A stretch of 64,000 bases of DNA from Tateyamaria sp947503385 (lineage in GTDB: Bacteria > Pseudomonadota > Alphaproteobacteria > Rhodobacterales > Rhodobacteraceae): the NCBI RefSeq assembly GCF_051195235.1, contig NZ_JBNFZM010000002.1:682001-746000 (forward strand), in the 5' to 3' direction. Both the position numbers and the translations under genes were made by a program. Numbering within the stretch: the stretch's first letter is position 1; every line of letters begins with the position of its first letter. The notes below the pieces were generated by a model. It was not told where the DNA came from. It made no database searches and saw nothing but the letters and a program-made list of their open reading frames with translations. Below are positions 60,405 through 64,000 of the stretch, one piece after another.

Positions 60405-62044
60405 GCGCTCATCACCGGCAACCACCAATCATCCCTCTCTTCGTTCAATTCATCACCAAGGGGCGCACCCTGCGCGAGGGTAATGCGCGTCCACAGATCT
60501 GATTTAGGGTCGAATTTGGTTGCGCCAAAGAAGCTGAGCTTGCATCGCAGCATATCTATGGGGCGGCACGTCGTCGCAATCAGATTGTCGCGGATTTCGG
60601 AATACGGGTGGTGCGCGCATATCGCGACCCGGTCCACCGCGTGTTTATGGTCCGGAAACTCGCGCAGGAACGCGCTGACCGGTTGGTCGATTTTAGGCAG
60701 GTCGCCAAACAAGTTTTTGACCCTGCGGGCGATATCAAGCGGGGTTTCCAATTCTGCACCCTCTTCGGCAAAACGGTCGCCCAGACGTGGTTCCAGCTTG
60801 TCCGCACTCACATACCAGAAACGGCGACAGGCCTCTGAATCGTCAAAGTCAATCTCAAGCGCCCAAGCCCAATCCTGTATGACCGCAGCGCGCAAGGCCT
60901 CGGTTCCGGAAAATGGGCGGGGCGGGTGGCCAAACGGGTCGATCATGCAATCAGCCAGGCCATCTACGATGTCACCGTTCAATTCCAGCAACAGCGCCAG
61001 AACCAGCTCTTGCAAAGCGACACTGCCTGCCTGCGCCAGTGCCCAGACCTCCGCATAAGGGTCACGCGCGGACAGATCGGCAAAGTGCAGCCGAAAGCCC
61101 CCCCACTCGGCCTCCAGCGCGCGCAGCGCCGCTTCGTCGGGCGTTGATGGAACGTGCCAGTCCGACAGGTGTCCCGCCACACGATCGCCAAGCCGCGCGG
61201 CGCGTTTTCGGGTTTCGGGAAAGATATTCGCCACCGCCAACACCCGCGCCAGTGCAGTTTCGCGCGCCACCATCCAGTTGTTCAGCAAAACAGGGTGCGT
61301 CACAAGGAATGGCGCCATGCCGAGTCCAGTGGCGTTGCCCACCCCGATATGCCGGGCGAGGCCGCGATCCAGCGTCCCCTGCCCCACATGCTGGACCAGA
61401 TCGATGCTGAATTGCCGGATCAGGTAGACTGCCAGCATTTCGGCGGCAAAAGCCCCAGACAATTCGGGCCGGTCCTCGATCAAGTGGCGGTCTGCGATGC
61501 CGAACTTGCCATTCCCGTAGACGGCTGTGGTCCGCATGACATAACCAATCTCGCCGATACGGCTGGCCGAGGGTTGTCCGCCTGCGCGCAGCGCCGTGAC
61601 GATCTCGGACCACAGGCGCATCGATTTGTTGGCGCGGCTCAACACGAGGTCGCGCGGTTCAAAACGGCCCGCCTCTTGGCGCGGAGCCTGTGCCGCCACG
61701 CGGGCGATATCGGCGTCGGTGGGCACACCGTCAAATAGCACGAAAGCCGCGTCCCATGCCGTTGCGATGACCCGGTCGCTGCGTGACGCATCATCCAGCG
61801 GTTTCGACACGGAGATCAGCGCATAGTCTCTGCCGCCCAAAACCACCCGATGAACCGAAGTGCCGAACCCGTCGGCGCACATATCCCAGTGCGTCCGTCG
61901 AACCACAGCCCGTTCAGCGCACAGCCTGCGGGTCAGCACGCGCAAAAAGCTCAGGCGCGTGGGCATCATCGCACCCATCCGCGCAAGCCGCATCACCTCA
62001 TGCGGCGGGCGCAGCGGTGGCATTGGGTTTGTGGTGTCTTTCAT
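60401..62044 (-). CDS. unknown 547-residue protein
   Basis: A long soluble protein without a recognised motif. It begins MKDTTNPMPPLRPPHEVMRL and has several aromatic, charged segments, for example GGRDYALISVSKPLDD and SADKLEPRLGDRFAEEGAELETP; a mostly helical fold with a flavour of a lyase or transferase is only an impression. The start at 62044 lacks a strong ribosome site. It is coupled to the 166-residue gene and follows the acyl-CoA dehydrogenase gene through a hairpin region, so it may share the pathway, but no function can be assigned. Confidence 0.7.
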   Translation of the reverse strand: MKDTTNPMPPLRPPHEVMRLARMGAMMPTRLSFLRVLTRRLCAERAVVRRTHWDMCADGFGTSVHRVVLGGRDYALISVSKPLDDASRSDRVIATAWDAAFVLFDGVPTDADIARVAAQAPRQEAGRFEPRDLVLSRANKSMRLWSEIVTALRAGGQPSASRIGEIGYVMRTTAVYGNGKFGIADRHLIEDRPELSGAFAAEMLAVYLIRQFSIDLVQHVGQGTLDRGLARHIGVGNATGLGMAPFLVTHPVLLNNWMVARETALARVLAVANIFPETRKRAARLGDRVAGHLSDWHVPSTPDEAALRALEAEWGGFRLHFADLSARDPYAEVWALAQAGSVALQELVLALLLELNGDIVDGLADCMIDPFGHPPRPFSGTEALRAAVIQDWAWALEIDFDDSEACRRFWYVSADKLEPRLGDRFAEEGAELETPLDIARRVKNLFGDLPKIDQPVSAFLREFPDHKHAVDRVAICAHHPYSEIRDNLIATTCRPIDMLRCKLSFFGATKFDPKSDLWTRITLAQGAPLGDELNEERDDWWLPVMSA

Positions 62045-62082
62045 GCCGCAAGTAGGCCGCAGGATGCGGGCCGTGCGCAAGC

Positions 62083-62134
62083 GTTTTCCGGGACGGAAAA
62101 CAGCCGAAAAACGACGTGGCTTGCGCGGTTTTTC
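62083..62134 (-). terminator. tandem hairpins at the end of the acyl-CoA dehydrogenase gene
   Basis: Two 7-bp perfect stems: GAAAAAC/GTTTTTC (62106-62112 with 62128-62134, overlapping the stop codon) and GTTTTCC/GGAAAAC (62083-62089 with 62095-62101). T-rich arms on the - strand make this a likely partial terminator or attenuator before the 547-residue gene. Confidence 0.5.
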
Positions 62135-63368
62135 AGGTTGGGCGTTGGGTGTACTTCTTCAACTCCGCCCGCGCGACCTGTCGGCGATGCACCGCATCCG
62201 GGCCGTCGGCCAGACGCAAGGTCCGCTGATGCGTCCACGCATTGGCCAGCGGCGTGTCCTGACTGATCCCCTGCCCGCCATGCATCTGCACCGCCTCGTC
62301 GATAACCTTGAGCGACACACGCGGGGCAATCACCTTGATCTGGCTGATCCACGGGGCTGCGGCGCGGGCATCCCCCTGATCCATCATCCATGCCGCCTTG
62401 AGGCACAGCAAGCGCGCCATCTCGATCTCCATCCGGCATTCAGCGATGATGTCGTAATTTGCGCCCAGTTGCGCCAGTGGTTTGCCAAAGGCCTCCTTGG
62501 CCAGTGACCGGCGGCACATCAGTTCAAGCGCCGCTTCGGCCTGCCCAATGGCCCGCATACAGTGGTGGATGCGCCCCGGCCCAAGGCGGCCTTGCGCGAT
62601 CTCGAAGCCGCGCCCCTCACCCAGCAGCAAGTTTGCGGCTGGCACCCGCACGTCCTTGAATCGGATATGCATATGACCGTGAGGCGCGTCGTCATGGCCG
62701 TAGACGAGCATCGGGCGCAGCACGTCGATGCCTTCGGTGCCTGCGGGCACGACGATCATGGAATGGCGCTGGTGTTTCGGCGCGTCAGCGCCGCCCGTGC
62801 GCACCATGACGATATACACCTTGCAGCGCGGATCACCTGCACCCGAGGCCCAGTATTTTTCGCCATTGAGCACATAGTCATCGCCATCCCGCACACAGGA
62901 CATAGCGATGTTGGTGGCGTCCGACGACGCCACATCCGGTTCCGTCATCAGATAGGCAGAGCGGATTTCCCCTTCGAGCAGGCGCGACAGCCACTCATCC
63001 TTCATCGCTTGCGTGCCGTAGCGTTCGAACACCTCCATGTTGCCGGTGTCCGGGGCGGAGCAATTGAACACTTCGGCCCCAAGCGGCGTCTTGCCCATCT
63101 CTTCGGCAAAATGGGCGTATTCGACCGTACTGAGCCCGAACCCCTTGTCACTGTCTGTCAGCCAGAAATTCCACAGACCTGCGGCCTTGGCCTTGGCCTT
63201 GAGCCCTTCGAGGATTTCGGACTGCCTGTCGGTATAGGTCCACCGGTCGCCCTTGGCGATTTCGGCGGCGTATTCTTCTTCCAGCGGCATGACCTCGTCG
63301 CGGATCATTGCGGCCACGCGGTCCAGCAGGTCGCGCGTTTCCGGGCGCAAGCCAAAGGTCATGTCCAT
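62133..63368 (-). CDS. acyl-CoA dehydrogenase family protein
   Basis: A 411-residue FAD enzyme of the acyl-CoA dehydrogenase family, ACAD10/11-like. Key segments are LMTEPDVASSDATNI (FAD/substrate loop), GEKYWASGAGDPRCK, and the C-terminal VQMHGGQGISQDTPLA. It should oxidise an acyl-CoA at the alpha-beta bond, passing electrons to ETF. Substrate is unknown; the neighbouring BKACE gene suggests a beta-keto acid or carnitine-like pathway. GGAGG lies seven bases before the ATG at 63368. Confidence 0.88.
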   Translation of the reverse strand: MDMTFGLRPETRDLLDRVAAMIRDEVMPLEEEYAAEIAKGDRWTYTDRQSEILEGLKAKAKAAGLWNFWLTDSDKGFGLSTVEYAHFAEEMGKTPLGAEVFNCSAPDTGNMEVFERYGTQAMKDEWLSRLLEGEIRSAYLMTEPDVASSDATNIAMSCVRDGDDYVLNGEKYWASGAGDPRCKVYIVMVRTGGADAPKHQRHSMIVVPAGTEGIDVLRPMLVYGHDDAPHGHMHIRFKDVRVPAANLLLGEGRGFEIAQGRLGPGRIHHCMRAIGQAEAALELMCRRSLAKEAFGKPLAQLGANYDIIAECRMEIEMARLLCLKAAWMMDQGDARAAAPWISQIKVIAPRVSLKVIDEAVQMHGGQGISQDTPLANAWTHQRTLRLADGPDAVHRRQVARAELKKYTQRPT

Positions 63369-63464
63369 ATGCAGTCCTCCCTAGGTGATCGGCACCGTGC
63401 CGCGAAATCCCGGCAGTGTCCACCGACGCCTGCGGATGCCGCAAATGCGTGTCAAAACCGGTCG

Positions 63465-64000
63465 CTACGCTGCCCGCAAACCGAGGATGGCGCGCACCTG
63501 TGACGGCGTGGCGACGGGCCGGTCGTGGCGCGCGCATATGTCCGCCAAGCGCGCAACCAGCGCCGCGTTCGATGGGGCCAGCGTGTCCTTGTCGAGCCTC
63601 ACATTGTCTTCGAGGCCTGTGCGCGCGTGCCCGCCTGCTGCTACCGCCCATTCGTTCAGCACGATCTGGTTGCGCCCGATCCCGGCGGCACACCACGGCG
63701 CGTCAGGAAACAGGCGTTCGACCGTTTTTACATAGAAATCAAAGACGTGACGGTCGGCAGGCATTGCGTTTTTCACACCCATCACAAACTGCACATAAGG
63801 CGTGTCAATGATTTCGCCCGCCATGTGCATTTCGGCGGCGCGCAGGATGTGGCTGAGGTCAAAGGCCTCGATTTCGGGTTTGACGTCATATGTCCGCATC
63901 TCGGAGGCCAGCCACGACACGAGGTCTGGTGGGTTTTCGTAGACACGCGTGGGAAAATTGTTCGAGCCCACCGCCAAGGACGCCATGTCGGGCCGCAAGG
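63465..64000 (-). CDS. BKACE (DUF849) beta-keto acid cleavage enzyme, C-terminal part
   Basis: The last 177 or so residues of a gene that continues past the right edge. LRPDMASLAVGSNNFP, FDLSHILRAAEM, and VLNEWAVAAGGHARTGLEDN are typical of the beta-keto acid cleavage enzyme family, in which an acetyl-CoA-dependent cleavage gives two thioesters. The substrate cannot be told from this half. It lies 96 bases upstream of the acyl-CoA dehydrogenase gene on the same strand and probably shares its transcript. Confidence 0.88.
   Translation of the reverse strand, partial: LRPDMASLAVGSNNFPTRVYENPPDLVSWLASEMRTYDVKPEIEAFDLSHILRAAEMHMAGEIIDTPYVQFVMGVKNAMPADRHVFDFYVKTVERLFPDAPWCAAGIGRNQIVLNEWAVAAGGHARTGLEDNVRLDKDTLAPSNAALVARLADICARHDRPVATPSQVRAILGLRAA

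Noticed and set aside
1..64000. CRISPR arrays, tRNA or rRNA genes, insertion sequences
   Set aside because: No regularly spaced repeats, cloverleaf or transposase was seen on either strand.

Overview
The window (GC-rich, gapless arrangement of co-directional genes with many ATGA/GTGA overlaps) looks like a chromosomal segment of an alphaproteobacterium of the order Rhodobacterales, most likely the roseobacter group. The grounds are the gene content and order: a Tad/Flp pilus locus with an OmpA-type lipoprotein, ruvCAB next to ybgC-tolQRAB-pal-cpoB-tilS-ftsH, fhs/folD, a phosphatidylcholine synthase, a DUF1127 mini-protein and a BKACE/acyl-CoA dehydrogenase pair. No phage, insertion sequence, CRISPR array, rRNA or tRNA was seen; this is mostly core genome with small accessory inserts.

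Region 1 (1-14.4 kb): the end of an acetyltransferase gene, a secreted lytic transglycosylase, then a Tad pilus locus on the + strand: two mini-pilins, cpaB, cpaC, an OmpA lipoprotein, cpaE, cpaF, tadB, tadC, two TPR lipoproteins, the prepilin peptidase, an AAA+ ATPase and a dehydrogenase coupled to it. Intrinsic-terminator-like hairpins divide the locus into several segments. The minor pilin genes tadE/F/G are not in the window. Region 2 (14.4-24.5 kb): an ankyrin gene broken by one stop codon, a DNA-damage cluster (Lhr-type helicase, an EEP-family phosphohydrolase, PdeM), a thioesterase, and one-carbon folate genes (folD, an unknown secreted protein, fhs), then a membrane-anchored cNMP-binding protein and a MOSC protein.

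Region 3 (24.5-36.7 kb, all - strand): ruvCAB, two unknown genes, ybgC, tolQRAB, pal, cpoB, tilS, ftsH. This combines Holliday-junction processing with the envelope-constriction machinery. Region 4 (36.9-45.9 kb): a DUF1127 protein, prmA/MATE/MFS, an alkyltransferase, phosphatidylcholine synthase, a P460-like cytochrome, a XerC-type recombinase with DUF484, and a small transaldolase. Region 5 (46-64 kb): priA, ileS, a large DUF2339 membrane protein, a cNMP/thioredoxin-reductase-like fusion, a TIGR01620-GNAT-YcjX unit, truA, two unknown coupled genes, an acyl-CoA dehydrogenase and a truncated BKACE gene at the right edge.

The points most worth a second look are the pilins with Asp-Trp in place of the usual Glu-Tyr after the cleavage site, the AAA+ ATPase/dehydrogenase unit on the Tad locus, the thioredoxin-reductase-like fusion without a CxxC, a dispersed family of palindromic 3'-end elements, and a palindrome pair 21 bp apart upstream of fhs. 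All functional calls come from reading motifs by eye; no database search was run.
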